From Lactobacillus sp. HBUAS51381 (lineage in GTDB: Bacteria > Bacillota > Bacilli > Lactobacillales > Lactobacillaceae), in contig NZ_JAAVSC010000003.1 of NCBI RefSeq assembly GCF_012641095.1, positions 1-64,000 on the forward strand: a stretch of DNA of 64,000 bases, in the 5' to 3' direction. Shown here in pieces: positions 10,696 through 19,003 of the stretch (positions are counted from its first letter, which is position 1; every line of letters begins with the position of its first letter). Below the pieces are notes generated by a model. The model searched no databases, was not told the DNA's origin, and saw only the letters and a list, made by a program, of their open reading frames with translations. A program made the translations under genes and the position numbers.

Positions 10696-10880
10696 TGTTT
10701 CTGGTTATACTGGTGTTTGTGTAAAATAATGCAGCGATAAGTGGTAAGCTCGTCAACAGATTGTTGCCGCGACATTGGTTCAGGAAGTAACCTGCGGCTG
10801 TACACGGTGAAACCTGCAAAGCAATCTGCACGAATACTAAACTTATAAACAGCTTATTTTACTCCAAATAATATTTTATT
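10682..10880 (+). promoter_or_regulatory. rpsD promoter and structured 5' leader
   Basis: TTGACA (10682-10687) and TATACT (10706-10711) are 18 bases apart, an excellent housekeeping promoter. The transcript leader of about 175 bases contains several complementary blocks (for example GTAAGCTCG, GTTGCCGCG, CCTGCGGC). S4 represses its own synthesis through a leader RNA in Firmicutes, so an autoregulatory element is likely; the exact fold is not established here. Confidence 0.65.
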
Positions 10881-10893
10881 GGAGGAACTATCT

Positions 10894-11499
10894 ATGTCTC
10901 GTTACACTGGCCCAAGCTGGCGTATTTCCCGTCGTTTAGGGGTATCCCTTTCCGGCACTGGTAAAGAATTAAACCGTCGTCCTTACGCACCTGGTGATCA
11001 TGGTCAAGGTCGTCGTCAAAAGTTATCTGAATACGGTACGCAATTGCGTGAAAAGCAAAAGCTCCGGTTCACTTACGGCATGACTGAACGTCAATTCTAC
11101 AACTTGTTCAAGCGTGCCGGCAAGATCAAGGAAGGTACTCATGGTACCAACTTCATGATCTTACTCGAACGTCGTCTGGACAACGTGGTTTACCGTTTAG
11201 GTTTGGCAACGACTCGTCGCCAAGCTCGTCAATTGGTTAACCATGGTCACATCACGGTTGATGGCAAGCGCGTTGACATCCCTTCATACGAAGTCGAAGT
11301 TGGCCAAGTTGTCTCAGTTCGTGAAAAGTCTAAGGACATGACGATCATCAAGGGTGCTGTTGAAGCCGTTGTTGGCCGTCCACAATACGTCCAATTCGAC
11401 GCTGACAAGCTGGAAGGTTCCCTTACCCGCTACCCTCAACGTGAAGAATTAGATGCAGAACTCGACGATTCTCTTATCGTTGAATACTACAACCGTTAG
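10894..11499 (+). CDS. rpsD: 30S ribosomal protein S4
   Basis: Primary 16S rRNA-binding protein that nucleates 30S assembly. The 201 aa include the N-terminal [10 protein letters not shown], the S4 RNA-binding domain (about 90-155) and the terminal ...VEYYNR. The ATG at 10894 follows GGAGG. The prophage is inserted in the last codons. The protein sequence is kept, but the stop codon is now a phage-completed TAG, while the displaced host sequence at attR reads TAA. The native terminator is now 42 kb away. Confidence 0.98.
   Translation: MSRYTGPSWRISRRLGVSLSGTGKELNRRPYAPGDHGQGRRQKLSEYGTQLREKQKLRFTYGMTERQFYNLFKRAGKIKEGTHGTNFMILLERRLDNVVYRLGLATTRRQARQLVNHGHITVDGKRVDIPSYEVEVGQVVSVREKSKDMTIIKGAVEAVVGRPQYVQFDADKLEGSLTRYPQREELDAELDDSLIVEYYNR
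11481..11498 (+). other. attL core
   Basis: The 18-bp core TGAATACTACAACCGTTA encodes the end of S4 (...EYYNR) plus the first two bases of its stop codon. Identity with attR ends exactly at the third base of the stop (G here, A at attR). Confidence 0.92.
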
Positions 11500-11599
11500 A
11501 GACTTCGGTCTTTCCTGGTTGCTCTATGGTGCTTTGAACGTTGGTATTGCGGCATTCTTAGAATTTCGCATTCTAGTGTTTACTATAGATTTCTCCCCA

Positions 11600-11628
11600 T
11601 TTGAGGGGGATTTTGAGGGAACTTTTTA
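11600..11628 (+). repeat. Left arm-type integrase site repeats
   Basis: Two copies of TTTGAGGG(G/A)(G/A)A(C/-)TTTT-like sequence lie in tandem here, and two very similar copies (TGAGGGAAGTTTT) lie just after the integrase gene at 53731-53755. Paired repeats on both sides of the att core are typical arm sites for tyrosine integrases. This is an inference from pattern and position. Confidence 0.5.
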
Positions 11629-11688
11629 GGACAGCGTCAAGGATTATAGAGGTGCGCACCTTCCATTTTGTGGGGGTGCGTTTTTTTA
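11617..11688 (+). repeat. Left copy of 72-bp repeat with internal terminator
   Basis: The sequence from GGGAACTTTTTAGG to GGTGCGTTTTTTTA is identical, apart from one inserted base, to 53916-53988 outside attR. Its second half is a terminator: CGCACC and GGTGCG arms followed by seven T. The left copy ends 16 bases before the next gene start. Confidence 0.9.
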
Positions 11689-11703
11689 TAGAGGTGAATA
11701 TTG

Positions 11704-12183
11704 GTGAAAAAATTTTTTAAAAAGCTCGTTTATTCTCTTGTATGTTGGTTTGTTTTAACTCTCATCAGCCTTGTTACGACTGGCGCCATTTTCATTTGCG
11801 GATTACATCACTTAATAGATGAATATGGCAAGAAGGCTCTAATTGACAATCACGTTATTCCTTTTCAATTATTAATACTTAAAAGCCTTACTGCAAGCAT
11901 CTTGTTGCTGTTCATAATACTTTTAAGTATTAGAATGGTTCAAACCGACTACACACTTGAAAATAAAGAGCTTGGAGAATGGACTGAAATCAGATTTGAC
12001 TTTCTTTCAAAGTTCAATGGATCGCTAACCGCTATAATTACTGCAGTTACAGCCTTCACTACGCCGTTTCTCCAAAATAAGACTGTAGGCACTAATCCAT
12101 TTGAACTATCTCTTCCACTTCTCATAGTTGTACCTTTATCCGTTGCCGTTCCACTCATACAAAGCCTAAGTAAGCAAGAATAA
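11704..12183 (+). CDS. Prophage membrane protein of unknown function next to attL
   Basis: About 159 aa with four likely membrane segments (roughly residues 8-32, 52-78, 108-125, 135-155) and no recognised domain. The GTG at 11704 follows AGAGGTG by seven bases; a TTG one codon earlier is also possible. It is transcribed opposite to the lytic genes, lies beyond the lysis module and has its own flanking terminators, so it can be expressed in the lysogen. This is the usual place for conversion or superinfection-exclusion genes, but no function can be assigned. Confidence 0.8.
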   Translation: MKKFFKKLVYSLVCWFVLTLISLVTTGAIFICGLHHLIDEYGKKALIDNHVIPFQLLILKSLTASILLLFIILLSIRMVQTDYTLENKELGEWTEIRFDFLSKFNGSLTAIITAVTAFTTPFLQNKTVGTNPFELSLPLLIVVPLSVAVPLIQSLSKQE

Positions 12184-12190
12184 ACATTAA

Positions 12191-12223
12191 AAGCCATCCT
12201 ACCCGCAATAGATAGAATGGCTT
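12191..12223. terminator. Bidirectional terminator between membrane protein and amidase genes
   Basis: The arms AAGCCATCCTA and TAGAATGGCTT form a hairpin between the two convergent genes. The T tracts are weak on both sides. Confidence 0.6.
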
Positions 12224-12228
12224 CGTTG

Positions 12229-12990
12229 TTACTTAAGTTTCTTCACGTAATCAGTGTTACTAGTGATATACAGTCCATTGCCTAGCTTCAGCCGCGTAAT
12301 CTTCCCATACCCAACTACACCGGCGATATCAAAGATGGTCCCCGGCTTAAAAGTCAGTTCTTTCTTCTTAAATGCCTTATCTCGGTACCGCGTCACACTA
12401 GTCTTAGCTTTAACTTGCTTGGCTGCCTTCAAATAGGTGGCCTTTTTTGCTGGTGTGGAAGCCGAACCACCAACGCCATTCTTCAAGTCCTTGGCAAACT
12501 GGCTCTTACTGATACCCCACTTCTTAAGATAGCCATATGGATCCTGGTGGTTGCCCCACAAATTATCGGACACCCACTTATGAGTCTTGACCCCATTACC
12601 GGCACTGTCCAAAGTAAGTGGGATCCCGTATTTCTTAGCGTAGTACCGAATCACCCACACATAGCGCTTATACGATTCATTGAACCGTTTCTGACTATCA
12701 ACGTGGGCCAACTCTACTTGGAACGGGCTGCGCTCATTAGCTGGTGACCCAGCACCATAAGCGACGTACCCCGGAGTCCCAACAATGTAAATACCCTGGT
12801 CATCCACAATTGCGTGGGTGTAGGCGTTCTGCCAGTGTCCGCGCATGTAGGACGCTTCATTTTTGGCCGACCCGATGCCCTTGTTGTTATCGTTCCCGGT
12901 ATCATGGGCAACGATGTACTTAAGAACCGCCTTGCGGTTGTCACCAGCATTAGCGGCCAATTCAAAACTACGATTCAAGCTATAGCCCAT
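12229..12990 (-). CDS. Endolysin: N-acetylmuramoyl-L-alanine amidase with C-terminal SH3-like wall-binding domain
   Basis: Cleaves the amide bond between muramic acid and the stem peptide for host lysis. The Amidase_2 domain occupies about 1-165, with zinc-site signatures AHDTGN (His29) and [10 protein letters not shown] (His148, Asp150). A Gly/Ser linker near 175 leads to a Lys-rich SH3-like domain (about 185-253). There is no signal peptide, so export depends on the adjacent holin. The start overlaps the holin stop by one base. Confidence 0.92.
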   Translation of the reverse strand: MGYSLNRSFELAANAGDNRKAVLKYIVAHDTGNDNNKGIGSAKNEASYMRGHWQNAYTHAIVDDQGIYIVGTPGYVAYGAGSPANERSPFQVELAHVDSQKRFNESYKRYVWVIRYYAKKYGIPLTLDSAGNGVKTHKWVSDNLWGNHQDPYGYLKKWGISKSQFAKDLKNGVGGSASTPAKKATYLKAAKQVKAKTSVTRYRDKAFKKKELTFKPGTIFDIAGVVGYGKITRLKLGNGLYITSNTDYVKKLK

Positions 12991-13283
12991 TATTTGTCAT
13001 CCTCCTTCACATTAAGTCCTTTGAAACCATCAAACAATCCGGACGTAAACCCACCTACCAGAAGCCCCATAACAGCTCCTGATAAATAGTTATGGTCGGC
13101 GGTCACAACGACTGACAGTAAGCCAACCACAGTCCCCAGAGCCATCGATAGCCACGGCATCCACTGATTAGGCACCTTGGTCTGCTTGACAGCCTGCGTC
13201 AAAACAAAAACGACTAAAGTGGTCAATGCCAGTTCAGCCGCCGTTCCTAGATTGAGTTGCTGGATATAATCCACGCTACTCAC
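12990..13283 (-). CDS. Holin
   Basis: A 97-aa membrane protein with three probable spans (about 15-35, 43-62, 68-88) and an acidic/basic tail ([10 protein letters not shown]). Size, position directly before the amidase and the segment [16 protein letters not shown] match lactobacillus phage holins. It overlaps the preceding small gene by 8 bases. Confidence 0.82.
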   Translation of the reverse strand: MSSVDYIQQLNLGTAAELALTTLVVFVLTQAVKQTKVPNQWMPWLSMALGTVVGLLSVVVTADHNYLSGAVMGLLVGGFTSGLFDGFKGLNVKEDDK

Positions 13284-13464
13284 CTCGCTTCTTCAATTTT
13301 TCTACTTCCTTCTTAAGTCGGTCATTCTCTCTCTTTAATCGCTTAATCTCGTCAGTTTTAGTTGGCGGCTTACCAGCGTTAATCCGGGCCACCCAAACAG
13401 GCACATAGCCGACAGCAATAGCGGAGATTGCAGAGAGAATGGCCGTAAATACCTTGTCGCTCAA
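13276..13464 (-). CDS. Small membrane/coiled-coil protein of the lysis cassette
   Basis: 62 aa: one N-terminal membrane span (about 5-27) then a highly charged coiled coil (TDEIKRLKRENDRLKKEVEK). It resembles XhlA-type accessory lysis proteins in content but with the domains in opposite order. It is probably a lysis accessory or holin modulator. Confidence 0.6.
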   Translation of the reverse strand: MSDKVFTAILSAISAIAVGYVPVWVARINAGKPPTKTDEIKRLKRENDRLKKEVEKLKKRGE

Positions 13465-13860
13465 CTAATCATCCCCTGTAAAAGCGTAGCTGATAATCCG
13501 ACAAATCACCCCACCAGTCAGGACCGCCCCGGGACTAATCAACGCTCCCAGCTCCATATCGTGGACTAGGAATCCAAGAAAGAAACTCATCCACACAAAG
13601 ACTAGGCAACCAATCATAATTGGCCGGGCGTAGAACCAATGAAAATCCCAGATAGAGTAGACCATGGCAAAAGTTCCAATCACTGCAATCAGGAAGATGG
13701 ATGCCGGATCATCTAAGACGCCCAGCATCGTACGCGCTGGGGGCTTCAAGTCGAAGAAATTCACTTGGATAATGAAGACAATCGCGATTGCGTAGGTTTC
13801 GATTGATGACCAGAACCAGAATTGATTTTTCTTGTAATGCTGGTACAATTTCTTGTCCAT
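13465..13860 (-). CDS. Prophage membrane protein, lysis/tail boundary
   Basis: 131 aa with four predicted membrane segments and conserved aromatic stretches (FWFWSSIE, WDFHWFYARP). No family recognised. It abuts the next lysis gene exactly, so it belongs to the lysis operon; an accessory holin role is only a guess. Confidence 0.7.
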   Translation of the reverse strand: MDKKLYQHYKKNQFWFWSSIETYAIAIVFIIQVNFFDLKPPARTMLGVLDDPASIFLIAVIGTFAMVYSIWDFHWFYARPIMIGCLVFVWMSFFLGFLVHDMELGALISPGAVLTGGVICRIISYAFTGDD

Positions 13861-13875
13861 AAGAAAAGCACCCCC

Positions 13876-14016
13876 CTATGCCTCAGCTGGCTTGTAGTCG
13901 GTGCCCGAAATATCTTTATACTGTTCGTCGGTCAGAAAATTATTTTCTCGGTACCAGTCAAGGTTCGGCGTTAGCATACCCCAACTAGCAAATAACTTAA
14001 TCGTTGTATAATTCAT
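13876..14016 (-). CDS. XkdX family protein
   Basis: A 46-aa protein with the family pattern: an aromatic N-terminus (TIKLFASWGM), then WYRENNFLTDEQYKDI. XkdX-like proteins follow tail-tip genes in PBSX-type phages; their role is unknown. The ATG at 14016 follows a GGAGGG site. Confidence 0.8.
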   Translation of the reverse strand: MNYTTIKLFASWGMLTPNLDWYRENNFLTDEQYKDISGTDYKPAEA

Positions 14017-14027
14017 GATTCACCCTC

Positions 14028-14450
14028 CTATTCTGCATCCGTAGTTGGCGTTTGAGCTACCATCATTTGTGCAATCTGACCACCTAAAGCGCTGGTAGCC
14101 GTCTTAACTTCAGTAACATCTTGCTTAACCCCATTCACGTCCACAGTCGTTTGTGCTTGCGATCCACCTAAGATGGCAACCGTCTGTTTCAGTTGCTGGA
14201 TCGTTTCCTGAGCCACCTCGTTCTGGTGGATGAGGTGATCAATACTAAGATCCGGTAGCCAGTTGACAGTCCGCTTCATGACGCCATTAGTGTAGATATA
14301 CTTTTTCCAATACCGCTGCACGGATTCTAATGTTTCTGGTAACAGGTACAGCACTGTCCATCCTTCCGTTTCTTCGCCTGTCGGTTGGGCGATTGAAACT
14401 CCACTATCGGGGTCTAGGTTCCAATACGTTTTGATTGTTTGCTCTTGCAT
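14028..14450 (-). CDS. Tail-tip accessory protein
   Basis: 140 aa. The N-terminal half is Trp/Tyr-rich and globular (TYWNLDPDSG, ETEGWTVLYLL); the C-terminal half is a heptad-patterned helix (VAQETIQQLKQTVAILGG). It sits between the receptor-binding candidates and XkdX, a common place for short host-recognition or chaperone proteins. No firm family. Confidence 0.65.
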   Translation of the reverse strand: MQEQTIKTYWNLDPDSGVSIAQPTGEETEGWTVLYLLPETLESVQRYWKKYIYTNGVMKRTVNWLPDLSIDHLIHQNEVAQETIQQLKQTVAILGGSQAQTTVDVNGVKQDVTEVKTATSALGGQIAQMMVAQTPTTDAE

Positions 14451-14528
14451 CGTTTATCATCCTCCTTAATTAATCTTACCAACGTTAAAGGTTATTTCTG
14501 CATCAAACTGTACTCTTTCTTTCTATAA

Positions 14529-14996
14529 CTAATCAGGTACAACTGTGGTAGTTTGCCAAACTGATGATTTTGCGCCGGCAACAACACTAGAAACACTGCC
14601 AAATGAAAGATAAACTGACGTAGTGTTGGTTGTTCCGAATGCCCACTTAAAATTTGAAAAAAGCTTTCCATTAGTCAACTCGATAGGAAAAGTTGCTAAA
14701 TTAAGTGGATTTCCTCCAGGATAAACTCCAATTTTGGGGTCAACGGATGCAAAGTGAAAACCTTCTGGAAGCTGCAATAGTAAATGATGCCATGGCTCCT
14801 CGCTTGGACTCCACGATGCATACTGACCACCCAAGAACGATGCAATACCTGTCGTTTTATCGTATTTCATCAAAATAGGAATTCCAGAGAAAACATTATC
14901 CGTCTTGCATTCCAACCAAACGTCCTCTCTCGAAACAAACACATTCCCACCAGCAACGATCTTCTTAACTCTCTTATTACCTACTAATATTGTCAT
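14529..14996 (-). CDS. Putative receptor-binding/tail-tip protein, copy 2
   Basis: 155 aa, beta-rich by composition. It is a paralogue of the next gene: both begin with VGN(K/S)(R)VKKI(V/L) and share a central (L)LLQLPEGFHF / LVLTPPQGYQF segment. A role in carbohydrate receptor binding is inferred from position at the end of the baseplate operon. Confidence 0.65.
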   Translation of the reverse strand: MTILVGNKRVKKIVAGGNVFVSREDVWLECKTDNVFSGIPILMKYDKTTGIASFLGGQYASWSPSEEPWHHLLLQLPEGFHFASVDPKIGVYPGGNPLNLATFPIELTNGKLFSNFKWAFGTTNTTSVYLSFGSVSSVVAGAKSSVWQTTTVVPD

Positions 14997-15088
14997 AGGC
15001 TACCACCCCCGGAGAAGTGGTTTAGGTAGGTATTTCTACCCCCCCCACATGATAAATAGGGTTAACTTATTTTTCATGATGTTACCTC

Positions 15089-15598
15089 CTATACTCGTTT
15101 GATATTTACAATGGCCGGTAATGCGTCTTCTTCCGCATTTGCCAAATAGTTGGTATTTATCCGATTAAATGATGCTAGTATCAAATGCGCTCCGTTTACA
15201 TTTTGGCTGTTATAAATTTGGCTGAAGGAGATATTTCCCTCACTAAATTGCAAGGTGGCATCAGTATACATGATTGCTTGTCCACCAGTGGATCTGCTAC
15301 CATAAACCCGCATCTTACTTTTGTTTTCGGTATCAGTCTTCCAATCAGTGTCTACAAATTGATACCCCTGAGGTGGTGTCAAAACCAGATGCCCTGGGGA
15401 ATAAGTAGTATACGTTTGCGATGTGGTTGCAAATCCAAGAGTACCGGTAAGCTCGGCCGTATTGTCCCCTTTATCCCGAAAGAGAATCACCCCATTTACC
15501 CCGTCTGGTAATTCCAGTGGAATCCACCCGTCCGAATCGCGATAAATCACCTTGTCACCAACCAGAATCTTCTTTACTTTAGAATTGCCTACTTGCAT
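15089..15598 (-). CDS. Putative receptor-binding/tail-tip protein, copy 1
   Basis: 169 aa from the ATG at 15598 (MQVGNSKVKKILVG); a longer reading to 15730 runs into the upstream gene without a start signal. Beta-rich, with an N-terminal segment shared with its paralogue at 14529-14996 and a divergent C-terminus, as expected for diversifying host-recognition modules. A gap of about 90 bases separates the two copies. Confidence 0.68.
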   Translation of the reverse strand: MQVGNSKVKKILVGDKVIYRDSDGWIPLELPDGVNGVILFRDKGDNTAELTGTLGFATTSQTYTTYSPGHLVLTPPQGYQFVDTDWKTDTENKSKMRVYGSRSTGGQAIMYTDATLQFSEGNISFSQIYNSQNVNGAHLILASFNRINTNYLANAEEDALPAIVNIKRV

Positions 15599-15608
15599 CT
15601 CATCTCTC

Positions 15609-16502
15609 CTAACTAGCCGGATCATCTTCAGTAATGAAGAAGATCCCCTTATCATGTGCAGCCACGAACGCGGCATAATCTTCAGACTCACTAAAGATCT
15701 TCCCGCCAAGAACTTCCAGGTCCTTATCAATAGTCAAATCTCCACTATCAAAGTTAGCGGGTTCACTAGTCCCATTCTCCCGAATCTGTTGCGTATGCAC
15801 CTTGTCGGCTGGCTCAATAGTAACGTTATCACCGTAAGTTAAAGATCCGTTTTTATTATCACGGACATACCCCTTGTCGGCAGTCTCCTTAGCCACATAA
15901 GGACTCCCGTTTGCATTGGTTGGGTCCTTCAGGAACTTCCACAATGCTGCAATCTCAGCGTCCTTATCCGTGTACATCAGTGTAGCTGGCAGGATAACTT
16001 TGTGGGCTTCAATAGCCTTGTCAACGTATTCCTTAGTCGCCATACCAGCCGGGTTGATGGTCACTGTCACGTTCTCAGCCTTACCGACAATCACATAAAC
16101 GATCATGCCGAATTGCATCAATACTTTGTCGCCAAAGTCCGGAATAAATTCTGGCTTGATAGCCTTGACCACAGCATATAGGACTTCTGATTTACTATCT
16201 CCAGTCTCAGTCGCATACAGACCTACCGCGCCAATCGAATAACTCTCAGTCAGCCCGGAGTTCTCAAAAATAACGTCGGTCCCCACGATGGCGTTGTTAC
16301 CATCGGGTGAATTCAGTCGGTCGTTGATGATCCCTGTCTGCACTTCATTCGGTAGCGCCGTTAACTCGGTCACATCCACGGTAGACAAGTCATCGGCTGT
16401 GGAAGCTACCCGGGTAATCGTGAAGCTAGTCTTCCCGTTGGCCGCCAAGCTAGATAGCCGCAAACCCTCGTTCGTCAACTCTGAAGCATCATACTTACTC
16501 AT
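15609..16502 (-). CDS. Tail fibre/collar protein
   Basis: 297 aa. The N-terminal 150 residues (MSKYDASELTNEG, FENSGLTESYSIGAVGLYA) resemble phage tail-collar fibre N-domains (DUF3751-like) that attach to the baseplate. The C-terminal part is repetitive and Gly/Asp-rich, ending in ITEDDPAS. The start overlaps the upstream gene by 4 bases (ATGA), showing translational coupling. Confidence 0.8.
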   Translation of the reverse strand: MSKYDASELTNEGLRLSSLAANGKTSFTITRVASTADDLSTVDVTELTALPNEVQTGIINDRLNSPDGNNAIVGTDVIFENSGLTESYSIGAVGLYATETGDSKSEVLYAVVKAIKPEFIPDFGDKVLMQFGMIVYVIVGKAENVTVTINPAGMATKEYVDKAIEAHKVILPATLMYTDKDAEIAALWKFLKDPTNANGSPYVAKETADKGYVRDNKNGSLTYGDNVTIEPADKVHTQQIRENGTSEPANFDSGDLTIDKDLEVLGGKIFSESEDYAAFVAAHDKGIFFITEDDPAS

Positions 16503-17128
16503 TGATTCTCATCCCCTCCCTTAATTTTTGTTCTTACGTAAATCTGTGGCTTGATACCGCCAAAGTATTGCGGTTGCCGTACCACTGCGGTTCGCCGTGT
16601 CTTAGGCATGACCGTTGCCTTGGTATAAGTCTGTGTCAGGCTACCAGTAAAAATAGTCTGGTTGACCGCTACATTCGACTCAGTAGTAATTTGATAGGTC
16701 TGGTCAGCCGGCAACATCACATTCAGCAGATAGCGCAGTCGCTTGATTTGTTCCGGCGTAATATCGTCGGCCTGACTCATCGTGGTTACATGGCTGCGGA
16801 TAGCATCATGATCCACTGTGGCCGGAATATCCATCGAAGCTAGCAACTCCCGGAAATACCAGATAGTGATTGGTCGCGGCGGCAGTAAGCGTACCATGAT
16901 ATCGTAGCGGCGCGATTCTAGGGACTGGCTTAAATCCGTCGGTAATCCCAACTGATTCTCAAAGATACTTAGCCCATCGCTATCAGCGGTCGACACAAAC
17001 TGGTTCAACAAAATCCGGGTTGCCATATCATCGAAACCGTCTGCCTGTTTCTGCTCGACCTCCATCAACCGCTGCATCTCACGAACGTCTTCATAGTAAT
17101 CTGGCAGATACTCTTTCAGCTTAACCAT
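16499..17128 (-). CDS. Baseplate protein, YmfQ/DUF2313 family
   Basis: 209 aa starting MVKLKEYLPDYYEDV, the typical YmfQ opening, with ENQLGLPTDLSQSLESRRYDIMVRLLPP, a family hallmark. It connects the baseplate wedge to fibres in contractile tails. The ATG at 17128 overlaps the end of the baseplate J gene by 8 bases. Confidence 0.88.
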   Translation of the reverse strand: MVKLKEYLPDYYEDVREMQRLMEVEQKQADGFDDMATRILLNQFVSTADSDGLSIFENQLGLPTDLSQSLESRRYDIMVRLLPPRPITIWYFRELLASMDIPATVDHDAIRSHVTTMSQADDITPEQIKRLRYLLNVMLPADQTYQITTESNVAVNQTIFTGSLTQTYTKATVMPKTRRTAVVRQPQYFGGIKPQIYVRTKIKGGDENQ

Positions 17129-18269
17129 GAAGCACCACCTCACCAACCACTGGCAACTCGGATACATCGTCGTTAAACACCATCACCACATCGCTCTCTT
17201 TTCCGTTCAAAGTCGGGAGAGTGGCGTTAATCACGCCCTCTACTCGCATGATTTCGGACAAAATTTGCGAGCGATACACTGTCAGCGAATAACCCCGGCC
17301 GGTCACCTTATCCACGTCATCCCAAGCTTCACGCCGTTTGGCGAAGTATGATTCAATACCGGTCTTAACTTGAGATTCCACACTTGATACAGAAGCTTGC
17401 GAGTCAGTTGTAACCGTTGATTCGATAGCAACCTTAACTTCGCTAGGCGCCACCACAGTGACCGCGTGACCAATTGGTGCCAGGCCGTAGCCTTGTCCCT
17501 CAAACTCGACCGGATCAATATTCTGCTTGACCTGGTCAAGCAACGAAGCACTAGCGGCCCGTAACTCGTTGTTCACAATTACCAGCTTGACTGTGCCGCC
17601 ACCTTGCCAGGTCGGATAGACCTGACCAGCACCCACATCACTAATCTTAGACAGCATATCCAGATAGTCAGCAACGTTACCGCCATAGGCGTTGTAAGCG
17701 TCTGGTGATAGCAGTCGTTCCCGTAGGTGGTCATCGGTCTCGCTATCCTTCGCGGGCACCGTCACAGCGGTAATCTCGGCCCAGCTTAATGAATCGTTAG
17801 GCGTCACTGGTAAGATTTGACCGAGATACCTGTTAGCAGCGGTACCAACCTCATCAGTTGTCAAAATAGCCGTCTGGTCTTCGTTAACTCTGGTGACGTG
17901 GTAGAAAATGGGTTCTTCACCCACGCTAGCGAACTGGTCACCAATCTCGATATTGCCAATTGCCGAACCGTCACTATCCAAGAACTTGGCCAGCACTTGC
18001 GCTGTGGTAGCCGCTTGCCGGACAGTTCCGCGTTCGGGAGCCCGATAGTCCAGAAACTCACCGGGAGCCGTCTTCGTGTACGCTGCCCGGATAACGCCAG
18101 ACATTTGCAACGACTCTTCAGCTAACTGGGTAGCTGCGGGGCCCAACGCATCATAGATGATAGACCCTTGCCGCTTGTCCACGTCATCACTCACGTCATC
18201 CAACATCGAATCCATAAAATAATCGAAATCATGAGACTCTAGCTCTTGTGCCAGTAATTCAGGATTCAC
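17121..18269 (-). CDS. Baseplate J-like protein (XkdT/gp47)
   Basis: 382 aa; wedge component of the contractile-tail baseplate. Recognisable segments are the N-terminal RQGSIIYDALGPAATQLAEE, GEFLDYRAPERGTVR and the SETDDHLRERLL region. It overlaps its neighbours on both sides in a compact baseplate operon. Confidence 0.92.
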   Translation of the reverse strand: MNPELLAQELESHDFDYFMDSMLDDVSDDVDKRQGSIIYDALGPAATQLAEESLQMSGVIRAAYTKTAPGEFLDYRAPERGTVRQAATTAQVLAKFLDSDGSAIGNIEIGDQFASVGEEPIFYHVTRVNEDQTAILTTDEVGTAANRYLGQILPVTPNDSLSWAEITAVTVPAKDSETDDHLRERLLSPDAYNAYGGNVADYLDMLSKISDVGAGQVYPTWQGGGTVKLVIVNNELRAASASLLDQVKQNIDPVEFEGQGYGLAPIGHAVTVVAPSEVKVAIESTVTTDSQASVSSVESQVKTGIESYFAKRREAWDDVDKVTGRGYSLTVYRSQILSEIMRVEGVINATLPTLNGKESDVVMVFNDDVSELPVVGEVVLHG

Positions 18270-18699
18270 TCAGTGTCACCTCGCTTTCAATAGGGATAGT
18301 GCCGAAGATGGTCTCACAAGAGCCGATAACCTTCAGGGTCGTCGAGTCCACCCGTTCGGTCTCATCAATCGACACATCGGTAACCCGGTCATCGGCTTCC
18401 AAGGCTTCCGTTAGCATTCGGTCAACTTCAACCTCAGCATAATCAAAGTCCTTGCCAATCAATTCTCCCAGGTCATTACCATACTGGTCATCGTAAATCG
18501 GGTAGACAAAGCGTTCGGTTCGAAGAATCTTGTCCACAGCCTGCACCATCGCAGATTGGCCATCCGTCATCGCAATGATTCGGTCGTTCTGCACCCTGTA
18601 GGTACGGCTGGGGAGCGTCTCTTCCTCAACTTCGTCTTCGACCTCATCAACTACGTCTTCGGTCTCAACCTCTTCCAGTTCATCATCCATCTTCGTCAC
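18259..18699 (-). CDS. Baseplate protein, DUF2634 (XkdS/gp25-like)
   Basis: 146 aa with a very acidic N-terminal 30 residues followed by the gp25-like fold: DKILRTERFVYPIYDDQYG and a conserved terminal beta sheet. The acidic tail is unusual. An internal ATG (MDDELEE) three codons in could also start it. Confidence 0.87.
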   Translation of the reverse strand: MTKMDDELEEVETEDVVDEVEDEVEEETLPSRTYRVQNDRIIAMTDGQSAMVQAVDKILRTERFVYPIYDDQYGNDLGELIGKDFDYAEVEVDRMLTEALEADDRVTDVSIDETERVDSTTLKVIGSCETIFGTIPIESEVTLSES

Positions 18700-19003
18700 C
18701 TCCCGTCTTTTCTAGTACGTAAAACTGTTGGCCCCCATCTTGGCGGATCATCGTGACCCCATCACCCTTCTTCAGGGCGCCCAAAATAGTGACCGTTGTT
18801 TCCTTACCGTCAATCTTCATCTTCACCTTATGGTCGGTAACCGACTCACTAAGATTCAGAAAGGCCTCGGTGAGCGTCATCTGATTAGAAATCTGAATGG
18901 CCAGCGGCGACGCAGATACCACAGTTCCAAACACGATATCCGAGTACTCGCTATCGTGGCCACCGCGGTTGGCCCACCAGCCTAACATGGTTTCTCCCGC
19001 CAT
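18683..19003 (-). CDS. Tail protein, DUF2577 (XkdR)
   Basis: 106 aa with an OB-like beta-barrel pattern (FGTVVSASPLAIQISNQMTLTE). It lies between XkdQ- and XkdS-like genes, the invariable PBSX order. It shares one base with the XkdQ-like gene. Confidence 0.87.
   Translation of the reverse strand: MAGETMLGWWANRGGHDSEYSDIVFGTVVSASPLAIQISNQMTLTEAFLNLSESVTDHKVKMKIDGKETTVTILGALKKGDGVTMIRQDGGQQFYVLEKTGGDEDG

Noticed and set aside
11500-11515. A GAGAC-TTCG-GTCTT tetraloop hairpin right after the rpsD stop as a phage-supplied terminator
   Set aside because: Only 4-5 base pairs and a short T tract; the CGCACC/GGTGCG hairpin further on is a better terminator.
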